A stretch of 64,000 nucleotides of DNA from Polytrichum commune (taxonomy: Eukaryota; Streptophyta; Polytrichopsida; Polytrichales; Polytrichaceae), in assembly GCA_950295325.1 (NCBI GenBank), contig OX485803.1:9674001-9738000 (forward strand), given 5' to 3'. The notes under the pieces were generated by a model. It saw nothing but the letters and a program-made list of their open reading frames with translations, had not been told where the DNA came from and did no database searches. The translations under genes were made by a program, and so were the position numbers. This document shows positions 1 through 11,357 of this stretch, piece after piece. Position 1 is the first letter of the stretch. The number at the start of each line of letters is the position of its first letter.

Positions 1-587
1 AAGAGACTCCGCCAATTCCCCACACATTGCCATTCCTTCCCCAAACAGCCTTGCCACTGACCGGCACCATTTGTGTCACAAGGACTCTGACGTGTCCATT
101 CCTTCCTCCTCCGTGAGACCTCACGCATGGAACGGTAGGGCCGACGGCCACACCGACACAGTTACCCGCACAGGATGCCATTGCTCTCAATCCAGAACCC
201 CTCCTCCCCAATCTCGGCCTAGCCCAACCTTGCTCGAATCTTCACCAATTCCTGCAAGACATGTCTCCCGGGAAGCGTTGTGAAGCCTAGTTTTCTTAGT
301 GCAGAGTGCCAAGGCGTGATGCGGGCGCCATGAATTGCAGCAGCGGTGCGCAGCGGATGAGCTTCCTCGGTCTCTCAGCTCTCAGCTCTCAGCTGAGCTG
401 CGAGGCTCCGGCTGCCTGGCTCACTGTGTGGCCCGCAATCCTTCGTCCCTGCGAACCTCTGGGTTCGTGAAATCCGAGCCTCGGGATTTGGCTTTGGGCG
501 AATGGGTGGCTCGGGATTCCAGCTTCGGCAGCCTTTGGCAGGGTCTATTATCCACATCCCAGGTGACTTCATGTCCGAACCCCGATA
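1..587. other. GC-rich low-repeat stretch, no gene assigned
   Basis: This stretch is richer in G+C than the DNA that follows and lacks the AT-rich character of the transposons. Short open frames exist on both strands (for example 335-604 plus and 375-572 minus), but none shows a recognisable domain. It could be the promoter or 5' region of a gene lying outside the window. It ends at the TA target of the Tigger-like element that starts at 588. Nothing more can be supported. Confidence 0.3.
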
Positions 588-1221
588 CTACAACACCTCG
601 ATAATACGACACCTCGATTATACAACACCTCGATTATAAGACGCATTTTCCGTTGACCATACCTTTCTAGTGTTAATTTACCCTGGTAATACGACTACAA
701 CGCTGTAATATGGCATTTTTAAAGCTCAAATCGTCATAATATAGGGGTAATTAATGCATGCAGTGGTGGGACCCGCATTGGGATTTGCCTTGGGATCGGG
801 GAGTATATGGTGAATTCATCAATGGGTTAACTCAAGTGAATTGTTTAAACCCTTAGTTTTACAACATACATTACACTTTTCATTCTTTGGGTTTGGATGA
901 AGGCTGACGGGTTTTAGGGATTGTTGGATTTGCAAACTAGAATCATGAAGTTGTTGATTTCTCTTCTTGATTCATTATTTGTCCTCACAACCAAATCTCA
1001 CAATTCTTTAGGCTGGAAATTTCAATCCTCGCCAACTTATAGTCCTAGATTTGCCCATGACACTCTTTCGATTTCTTGGCTCCGGAGGTGACAATAGTCT
1101 TCAGTGACAAATACTTTTAATTTTGGTTATATTTTAAGCAAGTTCGGTGTCAATGACCACGTCTCCACACAAAATAGCTTGCACACACTTTGGTAAGCAC
1201 TAACCTCCGCCATCTTGGTTA

Positions 1222-2166
1222 TGGCACCAAACAATGTTCACAATATGGATGAGACGGGTTTATTTTATCGTGCCCAACCAAACAAGACACTAAGTGCAAG
1301 GAAAAATTTGTCGGTGCAAAATTCGGAAGGACCAACTTCACTCTTGCTCTTGTTGTAAACACGACAAGCATTGATAAGTTGAAACATGTGATTGTTTACA
1401 AATATCTACGTCCAAGATGCTTTGGAAGGTGGTTGCCAACAAATTAAGTGTAGTGGTTTGCAAACCAAATGTCATGGATGACATCATATGTATTTGAGAG
1501 TTGGATGATGAGCCTCATTGTACATTCCACATCTCAGAAGCAGAAGGTACTTTTGATCATGAACAAATATGTTACTCATTCCCTTGAGCATGTTGGTAGG
1601 GGTGAATCATTTGGATTTCAACCTTATTGTTGAGCAATATTATTATTGCTTTATTACCACCTAATGATACAAGTGCGGTACAACCTTTGGATCAAGGAAT
1701 AATTGCTTCATTCAACATTCAGTTTAAGAAGAAGCTTTTAGAACGAGTCCTTCCTCAGTTTGATTCTCCTACTACTCACCAAGTCTTGAGGAATATAGTG
1801 CCTAATTTAAGACATGATATTATGTGGTGTTCTCAAGTGTGGAGATAGATGAATCCCCAAATCATACGAAGTAGCTGAAGGATGTCCAGGAATTTACTTG
1901 CAGATTGGAGTGTCAATTTCGCCATGGATCATGAACATGAGAAATCGAGAATGAAAGAAACAATAAATGAGTTGACAAGTCTCGTTGCCTCTTTGAATCT
2001 TGGAAGTGAAGAAATGCTTATTGAAGAATACGTGCAATTGGCAGGAGAGAAAATTGTTCATGCAAAGTACAACATGGCTGAGTTGGTGGATTTGGCATAG
2101 GGTAGAGAAATCCATTTGGGTTTAAATTTGAACGAAGAGCCAATGGAGGGGAATGATATGGATGAC
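1222..2166 (+). pseudogene. Tigger/pogo DDE transposase remnant
   Basis: Conceptual translation in shifting frames shows the family landmarks. NMDETGLFYR (about 1243-1272) contains the first catalytic Asp. A degenerate second block, LIMNKYVTHSLEHVG (about 1552-1596), has Asn where Asp is expected. TSAVQPLDQGIIASF (about 1669-1713) contains the third acidic site. The C-terminal part (1882-2100) keeps an EEYVQLAGEKIVHA-like block near the end of plant Tigger transposases. Several frame changes, a stop after the second block and the missing N-terminal DNA-binding domain show that it is dead. The assignment rests on family knowledge of DDE_1/Tigger proteins. Confidence 0.7.
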
Positions 2167-2461
2167 TAGCCAACACCAATAGTCAAGCTTCCTCAAGCCC
2201 ATTAGTATGCCCAATGACTACCAAATTTAAGCATCCATCATAGTTTTCAGTTGTAAATGTGATGAACATGCAATCTTTTATGGATAAATTGAACAAGATT
2301 TCAATTTCCAACATCAACAAACATCATCAAAAGACAATATATTCTTACTTTCGTAGTGTATAATATGGTGAAGACATCATCATGCGACTATTTTTTTTTC
2401 ACTCCATATTGTGTGACAGTGTGAGCATATTTCTCTAATAAAAATGTTCATTTCATACTAA

Positions 2462-2632
2462 TGTATCTTGATTGTGTATTAAAAATGACAATTTACATTG
2501 AAATATGCCATTTTCTTGAAAAATCTCGATAGTACGACATTTGAGGCCACAATGTCATATTATGTAGATTATGGCATTTGGATAATACGACATTTTCTTG
2601 CACAACCAAATGTGTCATATTAAAGGGGGAGA

Positions 2633-2688
<56 letters not shown>

Positions 2689-2835
2689 GTCATGTTTGGT
2701 AGTGCAAGAAAGTGTTGTATTATCCAAAAATCGTATTCTCAGTAATATGGCATGTGGCCTCAAATGTCATACCATCGAGGTTTTTCAAGAAAATGGCATA
2801 TTTCAATGTTGAATGCCATTTTGTATACATAATGA
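2462..2835. repeat. Internal inverted repeat centred on a (CT)n microsatellite
   Basis: A pure TC dinucleotide run occupies about 2637-2684. It is flanked by arms of roughly 150-170 bp (about 2462-2632 and 2700-2835) that are imperfect inverted copies; both contain AAATATGCCATTTTCTTGAA in opposite orientations. The palindrome sits inside the Tigger-like element. It may represent two element ends joined tail to tail. Confidence 0.65.
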
Positions 2836-3172
2836 AGATATAAAATTTTGAAAAAATATTTGTATTGATTCTAATGTTCATATGTTCATAATGTTCCCCA
2901 AGGTTCTCCAATGCTCACAATGTTCCCCATATTTGCCTCCATGTTTCGAAGTACTAATCACATATGAAGTTTGAAATACATGCGGATCCCACCACTTATG
3001 CACAATTACTACCTCTATTATATGACAAAGTGGGCCTAAATATGGTCGTATTATGATCGTCATAGTCATAATATGGAGGTAAGTTAACACTAGGCAATTT
3101 GATTGACGGGAAATATGTCGTATAGTTGAGGTGTTCTGTAAGCAAATGTCGTAATATGGAGGGTAGACTGTA

Positions 3173-3405
3173 CTTATTTTCCTTCAGGAATAGCCTAACA
3201 TTCTTAAGAGGTCACTAATCACTCATAAGTTTTAATCTTAGTACAATGTCTCCAAACATTCTATTAGAGATAGGTTTCCTTCCTATTTTAGAATGTGATG
3301 GTAGGAAGTCCCCAGTCTTTCTTCAAATTGGACCACCAAGTTGATATTAGCCTTTGTCTTACAGAGGCCATGTGTTACTCTAGGGAATTAGTGTCCTTAC
3401 CATCA
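3173..3405 (+). mobile_element. Degenerate non-LTR (LINE) 3'-end fragment
   Basis: The segment around 3240-3400 aligns by eye with the LINE C-terminal coding region at 15090-15235. Shared blocks include TTGGACCACCAAGTTGATAT against TGGATCATCAAGTTGACAT, followed by similar GAGGC and GGGAATTAG blocks. Frame changes abolish coding. It lies between the Tigger-like element and a TTA-flanked MITE. Confidence 0.5.
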
Positions 3406-3410
3406 TTTAA

Positions 3411-4031
3411 GGGCCACTCCACACATGAGCGAAGAACCATGACCTTGAAAATGTGAGAGCCCAAAGAAGAGTCCAAAGGTGGTCCCGAGACACTTCCAAA
3501 ATGATTTAGTGTGGTCATCAGCCCTCAAGTGTAGTGTGAAACCATGTGTGACCGGGTCCTCAACCACATGCTATTTAAATGAATTCCTATTCATGCGGGA
3601 TTCTCACACATGATAAAAATAATAAATCAACGGTGGTGAGATTTTGGAGTGCCATAGTCTCCCAATTTTGTGTTAGGCCAACCTCCAAGAGGTGATTTTT
3701 GAAAATAATCCAAGTGATCATGAAACATGATCCATTTGATGCCATGTAGGAATCCATGTAGACTTTACATCCATCTTGCATTCACATAATCCCTTGGACC
3801 CTTAGGCGGAGTGTGAAGCGAACTTGGACCGGCCCAGCCTTTTCCACCAATGAGAGTGCTTGAAGTGAACTAGTCACGGGCCCTTAGGGTTAGTTTCCAT
3901 GTAGGCCACTCACCCACCAGAATCTAGGGGAAATGTATATTTGACATGGTGAGATCTACATTTCCACTAGAATATGGTGGGTCCGCAGTCTACATAGAAA
4001 CTAGCCCTTACCCTCATGTGTGAAGTGGCCC
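3411..4031 (-). mobile_element. PIF/Harbinger-like MITE, family H, copy 1 (with nested insertion)
   Basis: This is one of four copies in the window sharing the terminal motif GGGCCACTTC. It is inverted relative to the copies at 13957 and 37019. The termini are GGGCCACTCC and GAAGTGGCCC, and TTAA flanks both sides (3407-3410 and 4032-4035), consistent with a TTA/TAA-type target. A 121-bp palindromic element (3887-4007) interrupts its distal terminal repeat. No transposase is encoded; short open frames inside are not genes. Confidence 0.75.
3887..4007. mobile_element. Nested palindromic MITE, family G, copy 1
   Basis: The 121-bp sequence folds on itself. The left arm begins GGGTTAGTTTCCATGTAGG, and the right arm read in reverse complement begins GGGCTAGTTTCTATGTAGA; both continue through a CCCACCA block to a shared GGAAATGTA. 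TTA flanks both sides (3884-3886 and 4008-4010). Removing it and one TTA restores a near-consensus family H terminus, so it inserted after that element. A larger relative is at 50967-51295. Confidence 0.75.
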
Positions 4032-4035
4032 TTAA

Positions 4036-5270
4036 TCTACTTTTAGTGCCATAACTTTTGGCTTCCTGGACTTTAAAATCAATTCCACTTCATAGCGTTA
4101 CAATCGTCGTCTAGTGGTCAGAGTTAGATCCCTCTTGAACCATGGAAATTCTAGAGATGAAACCTTCAATTTGAGATTCAACACTGGAAATCCGCGTCCT
4201 CAGGAATATTCTTCACTTAACACCAAGCTTTTGAGATAAGTACTTCATCTAGTATAAAAACTAGACATATTTGGCTAAATGATGTTAGAAGTTATGACAC
4301 CTATGACTTGATTTGTAAGCAAGTCTGAGGTAATGCAGGCCTTTTGTGGTCACGCTTCTTAATTTTAGACCTATTCCACTTGAGTGGTATAGGAAAGGTT
4401 TGTAGTTAAGCATGGACAATAAAATGGCACACCTTACAATGATATTGAACTATGTGCTTAAGATATAGACACTAGATTACACAATTGGAGTACCTATTGT
4501 GATCACTTACACTTTGACCTCAATAACTTTTCTATCTCCACTCTCATTCTTAAACTTGAAATGACAATGTGCACAATTTGCAATTGCTGCTTGTTTAGAC
4601 AATTCCTAATTCAATCCAAAAGTCCAAAATTGTCTGAGGAGTTGGCAGTGCCCACAACAGGGCCACATGCCTACTTAGCAATCAAGATGCCATACTTCAT
4701 GAAAGATGTGCACATCGAGAATTTTTTTGTGTCTGCACCTCATGTAACTTGATCGATTCCAAACACGACAACGCAAAAAAGGCCGGTTGAAGCCGAGTTT
4801 GTTTTATTCACTGAGCACAGCTCGGCGGCACTTTCAAAAGCTTATTTGGATCCACACAGTCGGGGACCACAGCAACAAACCTCAGAGTACATTTTGAGTG
4901 AGCACAAAAATCTTGCAACACTTCAGAAGTGTTTTCTTTGGGACTGCAACTACCACATTTGCTAGGGTTGTAATCCTCTAGTTGATTTGATACACACGAC
5001 AATCTTGCTACAGACCGTGGAAGGTACACTATTGATCCTCTGTGCCCTTGTAACCAACGTGGGCCCCATCCAAGAGATTTATCGCCTCAGCATCTCATAA
5101 CTGGGACAGCAGCGGCTCCACTCTGACAAAATCTTGTGGCTTTGAGCCTAACACGATGATTCTCTTTCACCGAGAAAATTGTGGACCAAGTTGTGTGTTG
5201 TTTGCTGTTTCTCAACTTGGTGCCTTGATTATCTCCAGTAGTTGTGGACAGCAAGATAAAGCTTATATTA
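4036..5270. other. Downstream region of the purine gene, no further gene
   Basis: No protein with recognisable similarity is visible here. The part nearest 5270 is presumably the 3' untranslated region of the minus-strand purine gene. An AATAAA on the minus strand (complement of TTTATT at about 4801-4806) could be a polyadenylation signal. The remainder is AT-rich unassigned DNA with small chance open frames. Confidence 0.35.
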
Positions 5271-8200
5271 TCAATGCCGGAAATGACGAACTTCAGTGAA
5301 GAGCATAGCAACCCCATACTTGTTGCAGCAATCAATAGCATCCTGATCACGCATGCTACCACCAGGTTGTGCAATCACCTTCACTCCTGCTTTGCAAGCA
5401 TCTTCAACAGCATCATTCCAAGCAAATGGGAAAAAAGCATCACTAGCGAGAGCAGCACCCTTGGCTTCCTCCCCAGCCTTTTCAAGAGCTATCTGCAAAC
5501 TTTTGACTCGGTTGGGCTGCCCACTTCCCATCCCCAACATCCGGTTATCCTACACACCAAACAACATACATAGGTGAGGACTCAAAAATTTCTTCAAATT
5601 TTCATGTTGTGGAATCTGAACATCCTTTATTCTAGAACTGAGCCCAATGATGCTTTTCAGTAGATATTTAATATTAAAGACTTTTAGGGAAGATTCTATG
5701 TGGGACAGCATTACCTTTGCCACAACGATGGCGTTGCTCTTGACATGCTTGCAACACAGCCATGCAAACTGGGCATCATCTACAAGCTCAAGAGTGGGAA
5801 CCTTTGATGTAACTACTCTGAAACCAAGGTCCTCAGGAGTTAAATCATCAGAATCTTGCAGCAACCAACCACCCCCAATTTGTCTCAGGGACCTTCGACC
5901 CTTTTTCGTGTGTTCAGCCTTCAAAATACGCAATGTCTTGGACTTGCCTTTCAAAATCTCCAATCCTTTCTGTGTGTAACTGGGGGCCACCACAATCTCA
6001 TAGAACATCCGGGTGTCTCCGTCTGTTGGACTGCGGAACTCTCTGATTTCCTTTGCAAGTGTCTGTAGCAAAATATCATTTAGAGTCAATACTAGGAAAC
6101 AGAATTCAAGTTTTCAAGCACAATCCTTAATGTTGAATCGAGACATGAGTAGGAACCTGGAGACACACTAAAGATATATTGCAAATAAAAAATGAAGACA
6201 TAAGTTTTAGATAGAATGCCAAACCTCATCCACTTCCACATTGAAGGCAACAATGCCTCCAAATGCACTAACGGGATCGGCTCTAACTGCAAGTCGATAG
6301 GCTTCCAGAAGACCTGTATTTGGACCAACTGAAGCAACACCACAGGGATTGGTATGTTTCACCACTACACATGTAGGGTTGTTGAATTCACAGACACAAT
6401 TCCAGGCTGCATCTGCATCCAAATAATTGTTGTACGACATTTCCTGCATTTCAACATAGATATTAATTATACAACTAGATCTTCCACAGAACAAGAACAG
6501 TACACTCTGTTTACACTGAGGTTGCAATATCCAGTGATGAAATATCATACTTCAATCTGATAGCTCTTCTCTGCAAAATATTACCAAAAGAATCAGAACT
6601 TACCTTGCCATGATACTGCACAGATGTAGCAATGCCTCCTGAACCATATTCACTGAGTGACTTATCCTCATAAAAAGCAGCTCTTTGGTGAGGGTTCTCG
6701 CCATATCTCAGTTTAGACTTCAAACTAAGAGGTACAGTCAAGCTTGGTGGGAAATCATTTGTTTCTTCTGGAAAATCAATCATGCATGCACTATTAGGAT
6801 CATGTAAAGAAACAAGGCCTGCAGGGAAATGTTACAGCAGTAAAACACAATACAGAATGCAAATAAAACCAGCATGAAGGAGAAAACACTAACAACATCA
6901 CAGGTGTGTATATATATTCATTCATTTCAGCCTCACAACCTGCCACAGAAAAGAGGTCATGACTTGAACATACCATCCTCTCGCTGGTGCTTCCACAGCC
7001 ATTCAGCAACAGCTGAATCATACGAGGATACATGTTGAAAGGCTTTCCATGCAAGTTTCCTTCGGAATGTGGATTCACCACCCTCACCCTGCAACTTTGC
7101 TAGTAATTCTGGATAGTCCTCTGGATCTACCACCACCATCACATCCTTGTGGTTCTGTGACACACATTCAGTGAATACCAGCTTGGATTGTTAATACAAA
7201 TTCACCAAATAAAATGCTATTACATCACTGCAAGTACTCTCTAGCGTGCAGTTCTGCATCTGAATACTGGTAGCAAAGTTGCTGTAACCTCGTAAGATCC
7301 TAAATGAAGAGAAAAAGAGACAAAACCCACAACTCATTAAAACCTTCTTGAGGCATTCGACTAGTCTCAAATTCCCGAAAAGTTGACTCAGAAACTGTCA
7401 GCATCTCCTAGGCCAAAAAAGGAATCTTGTTCAAGAAAATACTTTCCTCACAGCTACATAAAAGTTAGAATGTCCTTTCAAAGGCTCAGACGGTTTATTA
7501 CATCTCAGTGACAAAGAGCCTCGTATTCGGGAAAACAGTATCTTCATAGCCTTATCGGACAACCAACACATCTTAGGTTCATATAGAGACAATGCTTCAA
7601 AAGGCTCAGACCATTTTATCACATCTCAGCAGCAAATGCCTCGTATTCGGGAAAACAGTATCTTCATAGCCTTACCCAAGCAATCAAGACATCACAGTTC
7701 CAATGAAGTAACTACAAAACACCAAAGTCTCGGACTATTTTTTCACATCTCAGTGGCAAATACCTCATATTCGGGAAAAATGTATCGTCATAGCCTCACC
7801 AAAGCAATCAAGACACTACAGTTCTCATGGACTAAATACAAAACACAAAGGCTCAGACCATTTTATCACATCTCAGTGGCAAATGCCTTGTATTCGGGAA
7901 AAAAGTATCGTCATGGCCTCACCCAAACAACCAAGACACCACAGTTCTCAGGGAGTAAATACAAAACACCAAAGTCTCAAAACTATTTCATCACATCTCA
8001 GTGGCTTATGCATCTTATTCAAGAAAAAGGTATCATCACAGCCTCATCAAACAAGATTTGATCATACACACACCATACTCTCATGTCAGGATTGCCTTGC
8101 CAATTACAGGCAAAGGACATCAAAGGACATGATAAAGTGCCTGGATCAACTGAACAAAAATATAAGAGCAGGTGAAATTATGATGCAAAATTGACACTAA

Positions 8201-9725
8201 ATTGGAATATCTCTACCTTACCTTAGCAGCCGCCCTGAGCATTGCAGGACCTCCAATGTCAATATTCTCCACTCCCTTTTCGAAATCTATTGGGATGCCA
8301 TTTCCTTTTGTGGAAGTTACAGTACTGTAGAATGGGTAGAGGTTCACCACAACAACATCGATAGTCCCTGCATACCAGTGTTCAAAAACCCGATATCAGA
8401 TATCATCCTACAAGACTACCTCAAGTACTTCAGATCATCCTCAGCAATGGAACTAGAAGGGCTTAAGCCATGTAAGACCATGTACTGAAAGTTGCACTGA
8501 ATTCTGAAGAAATTCAGCATGCTAGAAACTGGGTACACAGTTTATCGACAATGGTTGCCATCATGCAAATGATTGCTCACCAATTCCATGTTGTTGAAGT
8601 GCATCCATATGGGGCTGAAGGTCACGCCTCGCCAATATGCCTCCATGCACAGCTGGATGTAGAGTCTTAACACGTCCATCGAGCTAAAAGCAGGAAAATA
8701 AAAGAAAAAAAAGAAAAGCATCAAGGACTATGTCGACAAAAATTCACGCTGTATCATAATGTCAAACAAACATTGTGATTTGGCATACCCCTATGACATC
8801 ATCAAAAACACCTTCACACAAGACAAGAAAGACCTTGGGAACGAAACAAAGCCCCACCTCTACAATCCGCTGTACATGTCAACAAACAGCGTTTGCATAG
8901 CGACGGGAAAGGAACTCACCATTTCCGGAAAAGATGTGAGCTCCTCCACCCTTGTGACCGTGTAGCCTGCCTTCTCCAGAGCTGACGCAGTTCCCCCAGT
9001 GGAGACCAACTTGTACCTGCGATGATGATCGATCGCTTCTCTATTAGCTCTCATCAACACTACATCATCAAGCTCTCCACTACCCAATGCAGGCCCTGAA
9101 AAAAACCCTCTCTTCTATTCCTTTCTACATTAACGAGAGTCAACACGCAACGCTCACCCGAGTTCCGTGAGGCCCTTGGCGAGAACTTCCACGTCACGTT
9201 TGTCAGAGAGCGAAATGAGCGCCTGTTTCACTCCCCCTGCCCACCAATTCCCACATAAATCCAAGAAAAAAAAAAAAGTCAGCTTCAATTCCCCTACCGC
9301 CTCCACGCACAAAACCCACCAATCCAACCACAAAAGCGGCCCGCAAGCAATTGCCTCCAGAGAAAAACCTCTCCCCCAACGCAGCAACCATCCATCCAAA
9401 AATCCACAAACGCAATCACTCACTCACCCTGTGTTGCGGTGCTCTTGGCCCCAGACAGAGGTGCGACTTCGGAGACGTTGGAGGAGGCCATTGCGCGCAA
9501 CGAGCAGCCCCTCGCAACAGCAGCAGCTACCCGCGGCGCCTGCGTCCGTGCGCGGAAGTGGAGCGAGCCCTGGCCCAAGTGCCCCGCGTGCGCCGAGCGC
9601 AGCGACGCAGCGGAGGCGGGGCTGCGTGGAGTGGCGGTGGAGGAGGAGGAGGAGAAGGAGAGAGCGAGAGCGAGAGCAGTGTGGGAGGCAGCAGTAGTGG
9701 TAGCAGCAGCAGCGGCCATCGCCAT
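5271..9725 (-). CDS. purH: Bifunctional AICAR transformylase / IMP cyclohydrolase, probably plastid-targeted
   Basis: This enzyme catalyses the last two steps of de novo purine synthesis: formyl transfer from 10-formyl-THF to AICAR, then cyclisation to IMP. Ten exons join in frame: 9428-9725, 9158-9236, 8920-9016, 8581-8683, 8222-8367, 6974-7154, 6604-6818, 6225-6443, 5715-6062 and 5271-5549, giving about 654 residues. The first ~95 residues are Ala/Ser/Arg-rich with few acidic residues, as in a chloroplast transit peptide; the start at 9725 was chosen for that reason, since the frame stays open to 10070. The cyclohydrolase domain begins near [14 protein letters not shown] and includes [10 protein letters not shown] and [10 protein letters not shown]. 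The transformylase domain has LRYGENPHQ, catalytic VVKHTNPCG (Lys ~402, His ~403), [17 protein letters not shown] and ASDAFFPF, and ends VRHFRH. All key motifs are intact. Exon 8 has a weak donor (GTTTGG). Intron 5 holds a tandem repeat. Confidence 0.95.
7480..8060 (+). repeat. Five-unit tandem repeat of about 120 bp in intron 5 of the purine gene
   Basis: Five imperfect units start near 7488, 7605, 7729, 7850 and 7975 (spacings about 117-125 bp). Each carries a CTCAGACCATTTTATCACAT-like block, then ATCTCAGTGGCAAATGCC, then TATTCGGGAAAA. Because the spacing is close to a multiple of three, a plus-strand open frame (7636-8061) shows periodic peptide repeats. It has no homology and lies antisense within an intron, so I treat it as a repeat artefact. 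Confidence 0.8.
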
Positions 9726-10077
9726 AGCTGAGAGAAAGGCAGGAGGGAGGGGGAGGGGCAGGGGAAGGCAAGGGGGCAGGGAGGGCGCGGGGAGGGGGGA
9801 GCCTGAGCCCTGAGCCTCCTGGCCTGGGCCCCCAACGAACAAAGAGGGAGTCAGAGACGCAGAACTGAGAAGGGAAGGGCAGGGAAGGGAAGGGAAGGGA
9901 GGCCTGATGGCCTGGCTCTTCTTCTGTTGCTGCTGCTGCCTCTGCCTGCCTGCCTGCCTGCCTGCCTCCTGCACCTGCTGTCTCCCTCCCTTCCTCCCTC
10001 CCTCTGTGTCTAGTCTGTCGCAACAGGAGGAGACCCTTCGTTTCTTCCTCGTCTCCCTCCCTCCGTCCACGCTCGCT

Positions 10078-10100
10078 AGGGTTCAGGGTTTAGGGTTTAT
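10078..10100 (+). promoter_or_regulatory. Telo-box-like motif upstream of the purine gene
   Basis: The sequence AGGGTTCAGGGTTTAGGG followed by TTTAT lies about 355 bp 5' of the chosen start codon, at the edge of the GC-rich pyrimidine/purine-biased leader. On the gene strand it reads as AAACCCTAAACCCTGAACC. Telo-boxes (AAACCCTAA) are known plant promoter elements near transcription starts of housekeeping and growth genes. A very similar block precedes the folate gene at 42921-42943. Confidence 0.55.
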
Positions 10101-10198
10101 CAAGATTCCTGTCCATCCTCTGTTCCTTCCCTGCATTCGCTCCTCAACTCCTCAGCTCTCCCTCCCCTCTCCACTCTCCAGGAGTCCTTAACTTATTA

Positions 10199-10979
10199 GG
10201 GCCACTTCCACAGACGAGCCAAGCGCTGTCACCATGCCAGACCCCCCATTTCCCGTTTACCCGCAAGCAATTTTACCCAAGTGTGATGTTGGAGTGAATT
10301 TTCACACGTCCGGAAATTGATATCACGATGTTTAATAATAATATCGTACTTTATCTCCCAAATCTTGAAATTATCATAATTTTTTAAAGATAAGATCGTC
10401 TCCCAGCCCTTATTCACAGCATACAGTAGGTCAACCTTTTTTCCCCGATATCTAGGACATGAAAACTTGAGTACATTCACTGTCCTTTTCAAGGAACCCG
10501 AATTTGTGTCCTTTTAACCTACTTTTTTCATCACGTCTAATGTGAAGGCTACATGTGTGATTCTTCATGGATTTTTCCATCATGTTAGAAAATGACGGCT
10601 ACATGTGTGAAACCTCACAGTTTTATGGGACTTTGTGTATTGAGATTGGGGAAGGGGGGGGTTGCTAGAAATGGATTTGTCTACCATGATTGTGAGGGCC
10701 CTTGATTCTCATCCAAAGGTTGTACAACATACACGGTCTACCAGATGTTTGTATCGAGACCACCTCTTGGAGGTGGGCTTGACGTAAATTCCGCCAAATC
10801 ATGAAACATTATTTATAGTTTGATATGTAAGAATCCATGTACGCTTTTCACTCTTGATCATTTCTTTGGGCCCTTTGGCCTTCACCTTCTAGTGTGAAGT
10901 GAATGTGGACGGTCTTGGCCTTTTCGACCAATGAGAGATCTTAGAATGCAATGGTCACGGGCCTCTAGTCTCGTGGTCC
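10199..10979 (-). mobile_element. PIF/Harbinger-like MITE, family H, copy 2 (enlarged, diverged)
   Basis: The copy begins GGGCCACTTCCACAGACGAG and ends CGTGGTCC, with TTA on both sides (10196-10198 and 10980-10982). It shares the family's internal blocks (ACCACCTCTTGGAGGT, AATCCATGTA, ACCAATGAGAG) but is about 280 bp longer than the 498-bp copies because of extra internal sequence. It lies immediately 5' of the purine gene's leader, so it may border or overlap the promoter. Confidence 0.7.
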
Positions 10980-10995
10980 TTAGGGCTTGCTCACA

Positions 10996-11357
10996 CCAAT
11001 GTTGGATTGGTACAGTGTAGGTGATGCATGTTATCAATTATTGACATCAAAGAACTTACCCATGGGTACCAAAAATACAATACTAGTCAAATGTTGATAT
11101 ATGGTGGATATGTCAAGGTGACGAAATTCTTTATATAATTGAGTTATTATATGGGTACATACCATTCTAAACCATATTGATACTAGGGTGATTTGGCCCA
11201 TGTATGAAGATCCTACCATGGTATATTGACTTGAATGATTTTAAGAACAACAAAATATTGTCAAATACCCATGTACCCTAGTGGTCAAAAAATATGAAAT
11301 CCCTGTTATAGAAACCTAAACGGTTTGAAAGAATGATGATACTAGTCTAACACTAGT
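10996..11357. mobile_element. MITE family M, copy 1
   Basis: The ends are inverted: CCAATGTTGGATTGGTAC at the left and ATACTAGTCTAACACTAG at the right, the latter reading CTAGTGTTAGACTAGTAT in reverse complement. The same termini bound a copy in intron 1 of the last gene (60229-60520). The interior is AT-rich and non-coding. Target duplication is not clear. Confidence 0.55.

Larger units (their letters stand above)
588..3170 (+). mobile_element. Degenerate Tigger/pogo-like DNA transposon with long terminal inverted repeats
   Basis: The two ends (about 588-790 and 2980-3170) are imperfect inverted repeats nearly 190 bp long, and TA dinucleotides flank both (586-587 and 3171-3172). The right end read inward starts CAGTCTACCCTCC, which resembles Tigger-type termini. 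The interior carries remnants of a DDE transposase (see 1222-2166). The left end also contains three tandem copies of an ACACCTCGAT.AT unit (592-641). A second inverted repeat lies inside the 3' half around a (CT)n tract, so the locus may be one element with an internal foldback, or two tail-to-tail copies of which the second is internally deleted. Confidence 0.7.

Noticed and set aside
7480-8060. CRISPR-like array
   Set aside because: Units are ~120 bp and diverge throughout with no repeat/spacer alternation, and this is a plant nuclear intron.
7636-8194. Repeat-containing plus-strand proteins of 141 and 103 codons
   Set aside because: They arise from the ~120-bp tandem repeat in a purine-gene intron and lack any independent support.
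9167-9835. Several long plus- and minus-strand frames around the purine gene's first exon
   Set aside because: They are GC-rich shadow frames of the real exon 1 with Arg/Ser/Ala-biased composition and no domains.
9420-10070. Full 216-codon minus-strand frame as the N-terminus of the purine enzyme
   Set aside because: The upstream part is Gln/Gly-rich low-complexity leader sequence. Starting at 9725 gives a normal transit-peptide-like leader, so the longer start is less likely.
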